Of a stretch of DNA of 64,000 nt, positions 35,803 through 45,470 are shown piece by piece. The stretch spans positions 379,750,706-379,814,705 of the forward strand of contig NC_085137.1 of assembly GCF_035046485.1 (NCBI RefSeq), in the 5' to 3' direction. A model generated the notes under the pieces. It made no database searches. It saw nothing but the letters and a program-made list of their open reading frames with translations, and had not been told where the DNA came from. The position numbers were made by a program, and so were the translations under genes. The stretch comes from Aedes albopictus (Eukaryota > Arthropoda > Insecta > Diptera > Culicidae). Position 1 is the stretch's first letter. Each line of letters opens with the position of its first letter.

Positions 35803-35873
35803 GGCTCGGTAGCTTAGTTGGTAAAGCACTTGTCTAGCGAATAAGGGTCGTGAGTTCAAATCTCACCTGAGCT
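35803..35873 (+). tRNA. tRNA-like gene, anticodon AGC, right copy
   Basis: Identical in sequence and fold to the left copy: acceptor GGCTCGG with CTGAGCT, full D, anticodon and T arms, 4-nt variable loop, no encoded CCA. Both internal Pol III boxes and a downstream T6 run are intact. Conservation of every stem in both copies argues that the tRNA-like part was functional or under selection until recently. Confidence 0.8.
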
Positions 35874-35878
35874 GTGGA

Positions 35879-35884
35879 TTTTTT
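35879..35884 (+). terminator. Pol III T6 terminator of the right tRNA-like gene
   Basis: A run of six T five nucleotides after the tRNA 3' end, consistent with Pol III termination. Confidence 0.7.
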
Positions 35885-36004
35885 CCCAATTTAACCAATA
35901 ATTTACCCATCTGTACATATGTTCGTTGAGTTATTTGAATTTCATAATTTGACCACACGGATTGGTATTACCGAAAATCTGCACTTCAAGTGAATCGTTG
36001 CATT

Positions 36005-36240
36005 GTTTTTCTGAAAGAATCGTTGGAAGAGCTCTTGAATCCTTAAAAGAATTGCCGAAGAAATCTCTGGTGCATTTCCTGTATGAAACATCCAAGGACC
36101 TCCTGAAGGAATTGTGAGAATTCTTCTTGAAAACATTCTTGGAGAACTTTCTGATGGTGCACTTCGAGAAATCATTGGAGGAATTCCTGAAAAATACCCC
36201 ATAGAAATTCTTAGTTTTTCTAAGAAACTTTAACTCTGGA
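36005..36240. repeat. Continuation of the minisatellite field
   Basis: Purine-side units (GAAAGAATCGTTGGAAGAG, GGAGGAATTCCTG) resume directly after the tRNA-bearing insertion, confirming that the insertion went into the field. Confidence 0.7.
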
Positions 36241-37982
36241 TCTATATTTCCATGTGTTATACTGTTGATATAAAGATGACATTTATCACAACTGACCTTA
36301 TTACAATTTTGATAAAATATAAACATGTTTCCAGACCAATTCGATACAAATTATCAAAATATAACACAAGTTGGTATAGATATTAACCATTGATACAATT
36401 GTGTTTCATTTTTGTTATGCTTTTTAATGAGGAAGCCTGAACATATGAACAAAATGTGCAGAGCTGTCATTGCTGAACAGTATATTTGTGCAGGATTGTC
36501 CCGAAAGGGATTAGAGATGAAATATTTTAGAAACAGACAAATGACTGAGCTCTACAATCTGAAGTGGATTAATATAGGGTTGGAATTGACTTCGTCATAT
36601 ATGCTAATTCCCGTCACATCAGACAGGAAATAGCCAAGAATTGCAAAGATTTGAACTCACATTCGCCAGTGCCTCATAAGAAGAAAGCAACATTATGTAC
36701 AGTATCAATTACCAGTCTCTATAGCACTAAAAATCATATAATTACGCTTAATTTCACTCCACTTACGAGTTGACAATTTGCGTGAGACGAAGGAAAACGC
36801 ACCAAAGCAGCAGCTAGTCGAATTGTTTTACGACTTTGCGAATACACAACCACGGTCTAATATAGACTTTTAATCATCCTACGTACCACTGTTTCACGTG
36901 AAAGGTGTGGTGGAAATTGATTTAATATTGCGACCGAATGGACATGGAAAAGACGGAAATAGAATTCGAGGAAGAATTATTCAATCATATTATTTTAAGA
37001 AAATGCTACTTGTTTCACAACATCGTTTCACATGACATGGATGCTAATTTATGAATAAGTAATTTGGTATAACATTGGACATGGGGCATTAGGCGAGGTG
37101 TAAGAATAAAATTGATCATTATTGGTCAGTGCTTAGTATGAAGGGAATAAGATAAAAACCCAAAGTAATGACAATGAGCATTATCATACCTTACAGAGCT
37201 TGTGTCGAGCCATTCCAAGAAATCACAGTTCACCCCACTCTCCCGTATTATGTTCTTATTTATATGTAACAGTGCGGGATGATGCACTTTTCACTCAGCA
37301 CCCCGGCCGGCGCAAACCGTTCGTCATCGACGGACGGACGACGTAGGAATCTTCGAAACCGTGTCAGGTTGATTTCTTGCTCGACCAGTTTTGTCACGTT
37401 TCGTATTTGCGACGGTGTTGGCGATGCGCGCTCTTCTTGTTCCAGCTTTTTCACGTGCCGTCGCCTCGTGTTGCAAAAAGTTGGTAAATATTCGACGCCA
37501 TCAATTTGTTGCCACTACTGTTGGGTAGGAGGATGAGAAGGAGATACCTCTCTTCCTAAGGGAAGGAGGGGTAGAAATGTCAGACGAGAAGGGGGGAAAT
37601 TTTCTGGAACTAAATTGCTAAAGGCTTCCGATGGCGGCATGCGGGGAAGTGTGCTGTGCGGTGCGGTAGAATCCGACAAGGTTATTTTTGCACCTTCTAT
37701 TCATTCATTTCGTCGGGAACGATTCGTTGCGGAATTCGATGAACGTGTCCGTGAAGAGCACGCAACGAATCGGTGATTTCGGGGGGTTATTCTTGGTTTG
37801 TGGAGGAAAGATTTATCTGATGTGGTTGTGTTTTGAAGTTAGAGGATCGCATGGAGTACTCTTCACATGAGGAAACTAGTATGTGTATATAAAGAAGGCC
37901 ATACAATTTGTAGATGCTACTTCGTGATTGACTAGGTCTAGAATAATCAAAATTGCAAAGAAAATTAATTTTGAATAGACAG
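36241..37982. other. Apparently single-copy non-coding DNA
   Basis: AT-rich to about 37200, then a GC-richer block (37260-37520). No domain-bearing frame or transposon end recognised. The 73-codon frame at 36412-36633 shows no family resemblance. Confidence 0.4.
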
Positions 37983-37990
37983 CAATTCCA

Positions 37991-38170
37991 CGGTTTCTTT
38001 TATGTGTATTAACGAGGTTTTTAGCCCTAGGCTAGTGCATCTCGGGACCCACGTTTTACTTCCCTTCCGAAGGAAGAACTGACGTTTTGTGAGTTTTTCG
38101 GGAGAGGGATTCGATTCCAGGTCCTCGGCGTGATAGTCTGGTGATATAATCACCACACCAGGTCCACTCC
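37991..38170 (-). mobile_element. tRNA-derived SINE (family B)
   Basis: On the minus strand it has a head with GACCTGGTGTGGTGATTATA and a box B-like GGAATCGAATCCC. A body with TTCTTCCTTCGGAAGGGAAG and CTAGGGCTAAAAACCTCG follows, then a short A-rich tail. CAATTCCA at 37983-37990 and 38171-38178 is the probable 8-bp target duplication. The second copy is at 1248-1398. Confidence 0.8.
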
Positions 38171-38179
38171 CAATTCCAG

Positions 38180-38876
38180 AGTTTAAAATTCAGCGCCGAC
38201 GTTCTGAAGAAGGGTACTCAATTACTCATACCCTACCTATCCCTGCATTTGCACAAGTGCACGCAGATGTTGGATTGCTGTTCGGAAATGATTGCTTGGC
38301 AGAGGGTTCATATTGATTCGTGGATGCCTGGCGTAAAGTGATAGAATATGCAGTGGCGTCGCGTAACCTCACTTATTACCTGTGCACCGATCCTAAACTT
38401 GCCAGTGCAGGGGATTTATGATCAAAATCGAAATAGAAATGAGTGAAAGCAGCTATTCTCGTCATTTTCTAATTATTACAAGCAAATTTGTTCAAAACAT
38501 TCAAGATTTATACTTTATACGCCACAACACATAATCTGATTAATTATGTGTTGATAACTGTAGAGATGATGCGGCACAGTTCACTGGTTGCATAACTTGT
38601 ATGCGTTATATGGAAGATTGACACTGTGCTGTGGAAGTTAGAAGTAGAACTTCTGCAAACGAATCAGAAACGGTAGCGACTAGAACACCAAGTCCATCTA
38701 GACTTGGAACCAGTTTGCAAATACATTTCACGAGTGTGTGAAAATTCTCAACACATTACTCAATTAAAACTTACTTTTTCTGCAGTTATTTAATAAACTG
38801 AATGGATATCGTCTTTACCTGGAAGTATAAGAAATGAAAAAGCGTATTAAAATTACATTCAATATTAACATGTAAC
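38180..38876. other. No recognisable feature
   Basis: AT-rich host DNA up to the LINE target site. No coding or repeat signature seen. Confidence 0.35.
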
Positions 38877-38888
38877 AACAACAAATCG

Positions 38889-38924
38889 TCATTCCCAGTT
38901 GTGCATTTGGACGAGTCGGACGTG
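38889..38924 (+). promoter_or_regulatory. Inr + DPE internal promoter of the LINE
   Basis: The first bases of the element, TCATTC, match the insect initiator TCAKTY with the A at 38891 as +1. GGACGTG lies at 38918-38924, exactly +28 to +34, matching the downstream promoter element of I- and Jockey-type LINEs (RGWCGTG). There is no TATA box. This is the known strategy by which such LINEs transcribe from their own first base. Confidence 0.8.
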
Positions 38925-39700
38925 TGCTCCGTATCTCACCACGCGATAGACCTCGTATAAGTGGAGTTTTTTCCCCCGCAAGTGCGGAAGGTTTTTTATA
39001 TCGTACGTTTTCCTGCTTGTGCGAAGTGTAGTGTCGCAAGGTGGTATCCAGCGCAACCCGGGAAGCGAGGTGCTTGCATCATCGTACATCAAAGAAGAAG
39101 CATCGCATCCAAGAAAGTCATCTTTATCGCCATCATCAGCCCCTCCGTCATCGAAGAGGACGGCGGCGACGGGTGCGAAGGCAGACGCGACGGACAGCTT
39201 TACCATCGACCTGCCTGTGATAAATATCTACCTGCTTCGGTCAGATAAGTATCACTCTTTCGATACACTCTTTTGTCCGCCCAATTTGTTTTGATCGCTT
39301 TTGTCTATTGTATCCCCAGTCCACATTCGACCACGTGCTTTTTTTTGACATCCATAACAGTGGTTCCCAAACTACTGTATACGGGTAAGGGTGTACAAAC
39401 TGTAAATAACAGAACATTTTTTTTTTGTTTTTTTTTATTAGCTATTTTTTCTTCTTTTTTCAATACCGTTTTTTTTGCATCCTACAGGGTGCGCTAAAAT
39501 AAACATAAGAATTGAATTCGTATATTATTAGTACAAGTTTTTTTTTTTTTGCTTTATTTTTTTTCTATATATTATTAACATTGTTTGGTTTACAAACCAA
39601 ACAGTTGTCGTCCTAAGGAAGAAAGTGCACTGTAAATACTTTAAGGTTTTTCTCTTCCTCTTTTGCACTTTTGAGTTATTTTCCATAAATTTGTTTCCAC

Positions 39701-41068
39701 ATGGACGATTCGATTGGAGGCGAAACGCCTCCCAATGATATCATTGCTCGTACGCGGTTTTATCAGCCATCTTCGCCTGGACCTTGGGTTGTCTATTTCC
39801 GGCGCAAATGCAAACCATTGAATATGCTTTCGATTTCTCGAGAGCTGACGCGTAAGTATCCTGGGACCGTTATTCACCAAGTGAAAGCATCCAAGCTGCG
39901 TGTTACCGCACCTAGCTACAAAGCAGCAAATGAAATTGCTCAACACGAAGCGTTTACTGTTGAATACGCGGTCTATGTGCCAGCACGAGAAGTGGAGGTG
40001 GAGGGGAAGATCCTCGACGAAATGCTGACATGTGAGGACATCAAGACCGGCTTTGGTCGATTCAAAAATAGGTCAATTCCTGATGTGGCTATCCTAGACT
40101 GTAAACGCTTATCTAAGGTTTCCATGGAAGGAAATAAAAAGGTGTACTCGCCTTCAGCGTTTTTTCGAGTGACTTTTCCAGGTTCCGTCCTCCCGGAATT
40201 TGTTGTAATTGATGGTGGTTTTTACCCAGTGCATCTTTTTAGGCCGAAGGTTTTTAATTGTACCAAATGCAAGCAGTTTGGTCACAGTGATAGCTTTTGC
40301 GACAACAAGCCCCGTTGTGGCAAATGCAACCAAGCTCATTTGGAGGACTCTTGCACACAGGAAGCGGAAAAATGTAGCTACTGTGGCGGAGATCCACACG
40401 ACTTGCAAGTTTGCCCGGCTTACAAAAGACGCATTCGAAATGAGAGTCGCTCTATTATAAGGCGCTCCAAGCAGACCTATGCGGAGATGGTGAAATCTTT
40501 TAAAACACCAGATTCCGTGTCTGAATCAGCTGTCCCAGTTGAAAATCCCTATCAGGAGTTGTCTTCCGATGATCAGGACGATGGCGAAACTGATGAGGGT
40601 GGATCTCTTTCGGAGGTACACGCACCTGGAAAAAGGAAGTCATCATCTTCCCCGGGATTGCGCCGAAAGGTCTTTTTGAAGTCTTCCCTCAAAAGTTTGC
40701 CAAATGTCAAAGGGGACGGGGTAAACTTAAAAACTCCGAATAATCAGGTTCCTCTAGCTTCAGATCCATGTTGTAGCAAGAACCTGTCACCCCCGTCTCC
40801 GCCTGTTAAATACACTTCAAAGAGAAATAATCGACAAGGTAGCAAGAAAAAAGCTACCAAAGTTCCTCGCAGTTCAAGCAAGCCTCCTAGACCCAAGCGA
40901 GGACTGTTTACTTTTAGGGTTCTCGTGGATCGCTTATATGATGCCCTCAGCCTTCCAGAAACATTTAGAGGCATTATTGATATGTTTATACCTACAGTAG
41001 AAGAATATCTTCGGAATCTGACACAATCATGGCCCCTCCTTGCTGCGATCATATCTTTCGATGGATAA
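39701..41068 (+). CDS. LINE ORF1: gag-like nucleic-acid chaperone
   Basis: A 455-residue protein. An N-terminal half typical of I/Jockey ORF1 proteins (PGPWVVYFRR near residue 27) precedes three zinc knuckles: CX2CX4HX4C at 187-200, a shortened CX2CX3HX4C at 206-218, and CX2CX4HX4C at 225-238. A basic, Ser/Pro-rich tail follows. The protein should bind LINE RNA and form the ribonucleoprotein particle. The ATG is chosen because it is the first in a long open frame and follows the T-rich 5' UTR. The stop TAA overlaps the ORF2 start in ATGGATAA, suggesting termination-reinitiation for ORF2. The frame is intact. Confidence 0.93.
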   Translation: MDDSIGGETPPNDIIARTRFYQPSSPGPWVVYFRRKCKPLNMLSISRELTRKYPGTVIHQVKASKLRVTAPSYKAANEIAQHEAFTVEYAVYVPAREVEVEGKILDEMLTCEDIKTGFGRFKNRSIPDVAILDCKRLSKVSMEGNKKVYSPSAFFRVTFPGSVLPEFVVIDGGFYPVHLFRPKVFNCTKCKQFGHSDSFCDNKPRCGKCNQAHLEDSCTQEAEKCSYCGGDPHDLQVCPAYKRRIRNESRSIIRRSKQTYAEMVKSFKTPDSVSESAVPVENPYQELSSDDQDDGETDEGGSLSEVHAPGKRKSSSSPGLRRKVFLKSSLKSLPNVKGDGVNLKTPNNQVPLASDPCCSKNLSPPSPPVKYTSKRNNRQGSKKKATKVPRSSSKPPRPKRGLFTFRVLVDRLYDALSLPETFRGIIDMFIPTVEEYLRNLTQSWPLLAAIISFDG

Positions 41069-44000
41069 TTCATCAAGTGAGGTACAAGATATGATCACTG
41101 TGCTACAGTGGAACTGTCATAGTCTAAAACCTAAATTAGACCTGTTTAAGTTTTTGATTCACAACTCTGATTGTGACATATTTGCCCTTTGTGAAACATG
41201 GCTTTCTTCTGAAGATGAACTCAACTTCCACGATTTTAACATTATACGCCAGGATAGAGGTGACCATTATGGGGGAGTTCTTTTGGGGATCAAAAAGACT
41301 TACTCATTTTATAGAATTCCAATCGCGACTCATCCTGGCGTAGAAATCGTCGCTTGCCAAATAAACGTAAAGGGTAAAGAACTTTGCGTAGCTTCCGTTT
41401 ACATTCCTCCAAGAATTTCAATTAACCGCCGTCATCTTTGGAATGCGGTTTCTGCACTATCACATCCAGTTTTAATTCTGGGTGATATGAACGCGCATGG
41501 TACAGGGTGGGGCGAACCATATGACGATAATAGAGCGGCCATTTTCTATGATTTGTGCGACGATTTCAATTTGAACATTTTAAATACAGGTGAAGTGACA
41601 CGTATTGCATCTGACGGCAAAGAAAGTCGTCTCGACCTATCACTGGGGTCAAGTTCAATATCATTCGATTGCTTGTGGAAGGTAATCGAGGATCCTCATG
41701 GTAGTGATCACTTACCCATTATAACCACCATAAAGCATAATAGTGAAAGGTCAGACCATCCAATTCAGGTTCCTTTTGACCTCACAAGGAATATCGATTG
41801 GCAAAAGTATGCAGAAGCGGTATCTTTTGGCATCGAATCATTCAATCCCCTCCCACCTTTGGATGAGTATCGATTCCTGTCTGAACTGATATATAAGAGT
41901 GCATTAGAATCACAAAAACGACGTGTTCCAAGTGCAACCTTCAAAAGAAGACCAGCCACACTAGGCTGGGATGATGATTGCACCCAGTTGTATCTTAAAA
42001 AATCTGATGCTTTCAAAACTTTTCGTAGGCACGGTACCTCAGATCTTTATCAAGAGTACGCAAAGCTCGAAAGACAGCTGAGAAACCTGCTGAAAGCGAA
42101 GAAGCGTAGTTATTGGCGACACTTCATTGAGGGTCTCTCAAGAGAAACTTCAATGACAACGCTTTGGAGAGTGGCTCGCAACATGCGAAACCGCTCTTCT
42201 TCTAATGAGAGTGACGAATACTCCAACCGTTGGATATTCAGCTTCGCGAAAAAGGTCTGCCCAGACTCAGTCCCAGCACAACCGATTTCTTGGGAAACAT
42301 CCCCAAGAGACGGTTCTCTGGACAGACCCTTCACTATGCTGGAACTTTCTATGGCTCTTCTTTCATCAAACAATTCCGCTCCGGGACGCGATATGATCAA
42401 GTTCAATCTTCTAAAGAATCTCCCAGATATCGCGAAAAGACGATTACTGGACCTGTTCAACTCATTCATGGAGAACAACATCGTTCCGCATGAATGGAGA
42501 CAGGTCAAAGTAATAGCTATTCAAAAGCCTGGTAAACCAGCGTCTGATCATAATTCATACCGCCCAATTGCTATGTTATCATGTTTAAGGAAATTGTTGG
42601 AAAAAATGATCCTATCACGACTCGATCATTGGGTCGAATCGAATAACTTGCTTTCAAATACACAATTCGGGTTTCGCAAGGGCAAAGGAACAAACGATTG
42701 TCTAGCGTTGCTTTCAACAGATATTCAACTGGCCTTTGCGGAAAAGGAGCAACTGGCTTCAGTTTTCTTGGATATTAAGGGCGCCTTTGATTCAGTTTCC
42801 ATAGGAATATTGTCAGAAAAACTGCACAATAGTGGACTTCCAGGAATTTTAAATAATTTCTTGTATAATTTGTTGTCAGAAAAACATATGAGTTTCAATC
42901 TCGGACAACTGACAACTTCCAGAATTAGTTACATGGGCCTACCCCAAGGCTCATGTTTAAGTCCCTTGCTTTATAATTTTTACGTGAAAGACATTGATAG
43001 TTGCTTGGAAGGACAATGCACGCTAAGACAACTTGCAGATGATGCTGTGGTTTCTCTAAAAGGCCCACATGCAGAAATGTTGCAAAGACCATTGCAAAAT
43101 TCTCTAAATAATCTGTCAATCTGGGCAAGAGATTTAGGGATCGAGTTTGCTCCGCAAAAAACTCAATTGGTTGTGTTTTCTAGAAAGCGGAACCCAGCCC
43201 AACTGAAACTCAATCTTTTGGGAATAGAAATCGACCAGTCTTTGACTTCGAAATACCTTGGGGTCTGGTTTGATTCAAAAGGCACTTGGGGTACCCAAAT
43301 CAAGTATTTGGTGCAAAAATGTCAACAAAGGATCAATTTTCTACGCACAATTACCGGAACATGGTGGGGTGCTCACCCGGAAGACCTCATAAAACTTTAC
43401 AAAACGACTATTCTCTCTGTTATTGAGTATGGCTCTTTCTGCTTCCACTCAGCAGCAAACTGCCACCTAATAAAGTTGGAACGAATTCAATACCGTTGTT
43501 TGCGTATTGCTCTCGGCTGTATGCACTCAACGCATAATGCGAGCCTTGAGGTCCTGGCAGGGGTGAAACCTCTCCAGAACCGATTCTGGGAGCTCTCGCT
43601 AAGGTTACTTATCAAGTGTGGAGTGAGCAACACACTTGTCATTGAAAACTTCGAAGAAATGCTCAGTCTGAACACTCAATCAAAATTCATGAGAATTTAT
43701 CTGTTCTACATGTCATCTGACATAAGCCTACCAAGTTATAATCCTCCCCGTGTACACTTCACTAATGACAGTACCTCTGTTAAATACGATCTGTCCATGA
43801 AACAAGCTATTCATGGAATACCAGATCAACTTCGATGTATATCTATTCCTCGCATTTTTAACGAAAAGTACCAAAATGTCAATTCCTGTAAGAGATTCTT
43901 CACTGATGGGTCTCGCATAAATGGATCCACTGGTTTCGGTGTCTTCAATGAAAATTTCACCGCCTTCCGCAAACTTCAGGAACCTTGTTCGGTTTATGTT

Positions 44001-44747
44001 GCTGAGCTGGCAGCAATCAATTTCGCTTTGGGGATGATTTCAAACATGCCCGTAGACCATTTCTTCATCTTCTCGGATAGCCTTAGTTCGATTGAGGCAC
44101 TCCGGTCGATGAAACCTGTAAAACATTCATCTTACTTTCTTACAAAAATAAGGGAGCAGATGGGTGCACTGGTCGAAAGATCATACAAGATTACCTTTGT
44201 ATGGGTCCCCTCACATTGCTCAATTTATGGCAATGAGAAGGCGGACTCTCTCGCAAAGGTGGGCGCACAGGAAGGTGAGATCTATGATAGAAGAATTTCA
44301 CATGATGAATTTTTCCATTTTGTTCGCCAGAGTTCTCTTCAAAGTTGGCAAAATGATTGGCGAGATGGCCAGCTGGGACGGTGGTTACATTCCATTATTC
44401 CTAATGTTTCTTTGCGAGTGTGGTGGTATGGTTTGGATGTAAGTCGCAATTTCATTCGCGTGATGTCAAGACTTATGTCCAACCATTACTCGCTAGACGC
44501 GCATTTACACAGGATTAACCTCGCGTTGAGCAATGTTTGTACTAAGTGCGGTTCCGGTTATGATGACATCGACCACGTAGTTTGGCAATGCCCGGATAAT
44601 GACGCCTCCAGAGCGCTACTATTGGATACCCTTGAGGCCCGAGGTAGACAACCCTTTGTTCTTGTGAGAGATGTGTTGGGGACCCGCGATGTCACATATA
44701 TGGGATGTATTTTCGACTTTCTTCGCTCTGCTGGTATAAAAGTTTAA
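41061..44747 (+). CDS. LINE ORF2: endonuclease, reverse transcriptase, RNase H
   Basis: 1,228 residues from the ATG at 41061; the open frame upstream of it has no ATG. The apurinic-type endonuclease spans residues 9-225, with QWN near 13, GDMNAH at 141-146 and the catalytic SDH at 215-217. The reverse transcriptase has motif A LDIKGAFD at 570-577, a PQGS motif, and catalytic LADD at 658-661 (L in place of the usual Y or F). The RNase H has Asp949, Glu982, Asp1006 and Asp1062 all present. A CX2CX8HX4C finger lies at 1160-1177. The protein nicks target DNA and primes reverse transcription there. All catalytic residues I can check are present. Confidence 0.93.
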   Translation: MDNSSSEVQDMITVLQWNCHSLKPKLDLFKFLIHNSDCDIFALCETWLSSEDELNFHDFNIIRQDRGDHYGGVLLGIKKTYSFYRIPIATHPGVEIVACQINVKGKELCVASVYIPPRISINRRHLWNAVSALSHPVLILGDMNAHGTGWGEPYDDNRAAIFYDLCDDFNLNILNTGEVTRIASDGKESRLDLSLGSSSISFDCLWKVIEDPHGSDHLPIITTIKHNSERSDHPIQVPFDLTRNIDWQKYAEAVSFGIESFNPLPPLDEYRFLSELIYKSALESQKRRVPSATFKRRPATLGWDDDCTQLYLKKSDAFKTFRRHGTSDLYQEYAKLERQLRNLLKAKKRSYWRHFIEGLSRETSMTTLWRVARNMRNRSSSNESDEYSNRWIFSFAKKVCPDSVPAQPISWETSPRDGSLDRPFTMLELSMALLSSNNSAPGRDMIKFNLLKNLPDIAKRRLLDLFNSFMENNIVPHEWRQVKVIAIQKPGKPASDHNSYRPIAMLSCLRKLLEKMILSRLDHWVESNNLLSNTQFGFRKGKGTNDCLALLSTDIQLAFAEKEQLASVFLDIKGAFDSVSIGILSEKLHNSGLPGILNNFLYNLLSEKHMSFNLGQLTTSRISYMGLPQGSCLSPLLYNFYVKDIDSCLEGQCTLRQLADDAVVSLKGPHAEMLQRPLQNSLNNLSIWARDLGIEFAPQKTQLVVFSRKRNPAQLKLNLLGIEIDQSLTSKYLGVWFDSKGTWGTQIKYLVQKCQQRINFLRTITGTWWGAHPEDLIKLYKTTILSVIEYGSFCFHSAANCHLIKLERIQYRCLRIALGCMHSTHNASLEVLAGVKPLQNRFWELSLRLLIKCGVSNTLVIENFEEMLSLNTQSKFMRIYLFYMSSDISLPSYNPPRVHFTNDSTSVKYDLSMKQAIHGIPDQLRCISIPRIFNEKYQNVNSCKRFFTDGSRINGSTGFGVFNENFTAFRKLQEPCSVYVAELAAINFALGMISNMPVDHFFIFSDSLSSIEALRSMKPVKHSSYFLTKIREQMGALVERSYKITFVWVPSHCSIYGNEKADSLAKVGAQEGEIYDRRISHDEFFHFVRQSSLQSWQNDWRDGQLGRWLHSIIPNVSLRVWWYGLDVSRNFIRVMSRLMSNHYSLDAHLHRINLALSNVCTKCGSGYDDIDHVVWQCPDNDASRALLLDTLEARGRQPFVLVRDVLGTRDVTYMGCIFDFLRSAGIKV

Positions 44748-45145
44748 TTCGCTTGTGTTTTCTTCTCCAGTTTTTTTTTTCTCTGTTTTGTCCTCTTTGT
44801 GTTACCAAGCTACTCCTGGCCATCCGGAAGACCAAGTCCCACAACAAGTTGGTACCAACACCACAAGGCACCGAATTCGCTAGCAAGATGCGATTCACCC
44901 CCGGATGAGCAGCAGTGAAACCTTTGGCCCAATCCTTACCCTGTCCATCCCTCAAAATGTGACCTTCTAACCTCGAGCTGCCACGAGTACCCTGGCTTCC
45001 ACCCATTACTAACAGATATCATTAAAAAGTTATTACTCTGTATAATGTATAGTATTAAGTACAAAGAAAGATCCTCGGCTCCGTAAAGCGTTATACGCGA
45101 TTGAGCCCCAAATAAATGAACTAGATAAAAAAAAACAACAAATCG

Positions 45146-45465
45146 CAGTTGAAAATCAGTTATTGTTGGTTTAAAAAATTCTTGTTGATAAAAAAAATGT
45201 AGAACAGTTTTCTTAGAAACTAGATAATAGTAAAAGAACTGTAGTTGTCTAAACCTTCACAAATCCATTTCCCGCAACATAAAGATATCGATTGCTCATT
45301 AAACACAGCTCGCTGCCTATCTCCAGAGCTTCATTCGTTCCACAATCGTCATTAGCTGCAATCTGATACCTCTAGGGACCGCAAAAAGGAATCAAAACCC
45401 TCGGCCAAGAAACGAACATAAACACACCCGAAACCAAAAACCAAAGTCCTTTTCCACTTCGCTAC
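45146..45465. other. Host spacer between LINE and Transib-like element
   Basis: A non-repetitive 320-bp stretch that ends in a pyrimidine-rich and CGTCG-containing target. No gene seen. Confidence 0.35.
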
Positions 45466-45470
45466 CGTCG

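Larger units (their letters stand above)
34069..35993. mobile_element. Palindromic tRNA-bearing tandem-unit element
   Basis: The insertion is flanked by the 11-bp direct repeat ATCGTTGCATT (34058-34068 and 35994-36004). It is built from one unit of about 480 bp that carries a tRNA-like gene. From the centre (34589/34590) the unit runs rightward on the plus strand and leftward on the minus strand. In each direction part of a second, head-to-tail copy is joined on: 34510-34589 on the left, about 35942-35993 on the right. It is thus an inverted junction of tandem units. The right-hand unit is interrupted by a 913-bp MITE. No protein is encoded. I do not recognise the family. Confidence 0.75.
38889..45133 (+). 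mobile_element. Full-length I-clade non-LTR retrotransposon
   Basis: A 6.2-kb LINE bounded by a perfect 12-bp target duplication, AACAACAAATCG, at 38877-38888 and 45134-45145. It has an 812-bp 5' UTR, ORF1, overlapping ORF2, a 386-bp 3' UTR with AATAAA near 45110, and a short A-rich tail. ORF2 carries endonuclease, reverse transcriptase and RNase H domains. Two ORFs with CCHC knuckles in ORF1 plus an RNase H fit the I superfamily (I, Loner and similar), as Jockey elements lack RNase H. Both ORFs are uninterrupted, so the copy may be recent and competent. Family assignment is by architecture. Confidence 0.92.

Noticed and set aside
38961..39294. Frames in the LINE leader as an additional protein
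   Set aside because: They lie in the 5' UTR and lack any domain; two different frames overlap, as expected by chance.
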